From contig NZ_BAXB01000005.1 in assembly GCF_000698145.1 (NCBI RefSeq), forward strand, positions 124,001-188,000: DNA of 64,000 bases. Reading direction: 5' to 3'. Every line of letters begins with the position of its first letter. Within the stretch, counting starts at the first letter, position 1. The notes under the pieces are model-generated. The model saw only the letters and a program-made list of their open reading frames with translations. It was not told where the DNA came from and did not search any database. Of the stretch, positions 62,364 to 64,000 are shown one piece after another. The translations under genes and the position numbers were made by a program. Source of the DNA: Geomicrobium sp. JCM 19039. GTDB lineage: Bacteria > Bacillota > Bacilli > Bacillales > Marinococcaceae.

Positions 62364-62390
62364 CTCTAAATGTCTTTAGAGGGGGTTTTT
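62364..62390 (+). terminator. Attenuator-like hairpin before the ABC-F start codon
   Basis: CTCTAAA (62364-62370) pairs with TTTAGAG (62375-62381) around TGTC, followed by GGGG and TTTTT. The GAGGGGG Shine-Dalgarno of the ABC-F gene overlaps the 3' arm, so the hairpin could block both transcription and ribosome binding. Confidence 0.6.
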
Positions 62391-62392
62391 GC

Positions 62393-63998
62393 GTGCTATT
62401 ACACGCTAGACAACTATCAAAAAATTATGAAGGACAAGAAGTATTCTCCGTTGATTCCCTTTATGTGTACGAAGGAGACCGCATCGGCGTCGTCGGTGAC
62501 AACGGTGCAGGGAAGTCGACGTTACTCTCCATTTTGGCGGGGGAACTCAAAGAGGATTCAGGTACGGTTGAAAGATACGGGAATGCAGTCTATATCCCAC
62601 AACTCAACGAGGGAGATGCCCAACCGGATGCACGGCTCGCCTCATTATGGAGAGTGCCAGAGGACGAGACAGAGATGAGTGGGGGTGAGCGCACGAGGAA
62701 AAAGATTGCGAGCGCATTCGGCCAAGAAGCTGACGTAATCATCGCCGATGAGCCGACGAGTCACTTGGACATACAAGGCATCGAAGGACTTGAGCGTACC
62801 CTCAAAATGCACCGGGGTGCGGTGCTACTCACTTCCCATGACAAGCAGTTGCTCAATGAGGTTTGTACGACCATTTGGGAGATTGAGAATCAGACCGTCA
62901 CGATGTACGAAGGAAATTATGATGCGTATCAACAACAAAAACAAGCCGCTCGTGTTCGGCAATATAAAGATTATGAAACGTATGCGAAAGAAAAAAAAAC
63001 GGCTGGAATCAGCGATCGAAAATGTTCAGCAAAAATCAGATCGTGTAAAAAAGGCGCCAAGCCGTATGGGGAATTCAGAAGCAAGGTTGCACAAGCGAAG
63101 TGCTCGAGCGACGAAGGCGAAGCTGAACCGGGCTGCAGAAACGATGCACTCCAGAATCGATCAGCTGGAAAAGAAAGAAAAGCCAAAGGAGCATGAGGCG
63201 ATTATGTTTGATATTGCAGAATTTCCTAAGCTTCATAGTCGTTATGCGGTTCAATTTAACGATTGTGAGGTGAAAGTTGGCAACCGTTCGCTCAAATCAC
63301 AAATATCTGGTGCCATCAAATCCGGTCGAAAACTTGCCATCACCGGCGCAAATGGCAGTGGAAAAACGACACTTCTTAATATGGTTGCACGTCGAGATTC
63401 GGCACTGACTGTTGCAGGTCCGGCAAAACTAGGCATCTTCTCGCAACAGCAAGAGAACTTAGATGAAAATGAGACCATTTTAGAAAATGTGACGGCAAAA
63501 AGCCCGTACAAGGAAACGTTCATTCGAAACGTGCTCGCGCGACTCGGTTTTAAGCGAGAAGATGTACACAAACCGATTGCAGTCCTTAGTGGTGGCGAGA
63601 GAGTTCGCGCGTCGCTCGCGACCGTCTTCTTGCATAATAACAATCTTCTGCTATTGGATGAGCCAACCAACTATTTGGACCTCACAACAAAAGAAGCACT
63701 TACGGAAGTGTTACGTTCATTTCCTGGTACGATCATCTTTGTTAGCCATGATCGTAGCTTCGTCGACGAGGTCGCTGACGATGAATTGTCGTTTGCCGAC
63801 AATATGCCGACTGTCAGCACAATCTCACGAGACGAACAAACCGCTCGTCCTCATACAGACGAAGATCTTTTAGCGATTGAAATGCAAATTACGGAAACAC
63901 TAAGTAAGCTCAGCGTCGCAGCAACTGAAGAAGAAAAAAAAGAGCTAGACGCCAAGTTTCAAGATCTTCTTAAAAGAAAACAACGCGCAGTGAAGTAA
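62393..63998 (+). CDS. ABC-F ribosomal protection protein, VmlR/Vga-like (frameshifted read)
   Basis: About 534 residues with two ABC cassettes and no membrane domain. The start is GTG 62393, eight bases after GAGGGGG. Cassette 1 has GDNGAGKST, EMSGGERTRKK and VIIADEPTSHLD; cassette 2 has GANGSGKTT, VLSGGERVRASL and LLLLDEPTNYLD. The inter-domain linker is the antibiotic-resistance region. The frame breaks near 62995 in a run of nine A's (one A too many), then resumes RLESAIENVQQKSDRVKK. The pattern fits B. subtilis VmlR and related Vga/Msr proteins that displace antibiotics from the 50S subunit. Substrate drugs cannot be read from the sequence. Confidence 0.9.
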
Positions 63999-64000
63999 AC

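Larger units (their letters stand above)
62117..62392 (+). other. Leader region of the ABC-F gene
   Basis: The gap carries a TTGACA at 62113-62118 that could be a -35 box, a possible short upstream frame (62312-62341), CACACA/TGTGTG inverted sequences near 62291 and 62327, and a terminator-like hairpin directly before the start codon. A 79-codon frame (62073-62312) has no ribosome site and is not accepted. Confidence 0.45.

Noticed and set aside
1-64000. CRISPR arrays, rRNA, tRNA, prophage or complete IS elements
   Set aside because: No regularly spaced repeats, no rRNA or tRNA sequences and no transposase or phage structural genes were seen.

Overview
The window looks like chromosome of a spore-forming member of the Bacillaceae. 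Spore-coat genes (CotO, CotY/CotZ), a YjcZ-type sporulation peptide, YisL, YjcF/YjcH, PdxK, AdaA/AdaB, an RsbR-type stressosome protein, a CIRCE element and a DinR-type LexA box all fit that group. Many exported proteins are very acidic, which suggests a halophile or alkaliphile (inference). No rRNA, tRNA, CRISPR array, prophage or complete insertion sequence was found. At least 20 genes carry one or more single-base indels, and the protein resumes cleanly in another frame each time. Two indels are extra A's in A-runs. I read these as sequencing errors in a draft assembly and annotate each gene as one CDS, stating where the frame breaks.

Layout: 0-4.6 kb, an Opp/Dpp peptide ABC transporter with a divergent binding lipoprotein. 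4.6-6.5 kb, spore-coat genes. 6.5-16.3 kb, metabolism and redox genes (esterase, PgpA-like protein, fumarase, FMN reductase, PdxK, glutathione peroxidase, Sco, formaldehyde dehydrogenase) and a candidate structured RNA at 10.12-10.35 kb. 16.4-24.5 kb, a ZIP transporter, aldehyde dehydrogenase, AbgT transporter and topoisomerase III. 24.5-25.9 kb, an Rrf2 regulator and a thioredoxin-reductase-like flavoprotein that share an operator-like sequence. 27.4-29 kb, non-coding repeats and a perfect 19-bp hairpin. 29-36 kb, a prenyltransferase, HtpG behind a perfect CIRCE, and an overlapping adaA-ogt-radical SAM operon. 36.6-51.1 kb, a two-component system, MATE pump, secreted acidic proteins, a Y-family polymerase under a LexA-like box, an RsbR protein and flavoenzymes. 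51.3-61.3 kb, small enzymes mixed with acyl-CoA genes (thiolase, class III CoA-transferase, short-chain dehydrogenase, acyl-CoA synthetase). 61.5-64 kb, three very small proteins and an ABC-F ribosome-protection gene with an attenuator-like leader.

The most interesting points are regulatory or non-coding: the structured RNA with its own promoter, C-rich loop and terminator; the inverted Rrf2 operator pair; HrcA-type control of htpG; the ABC-F leader whose Shine-Dalgarno lies in a terminator stem; and four copies of a miniature element with shared terminal inverted repeats and two different cores.
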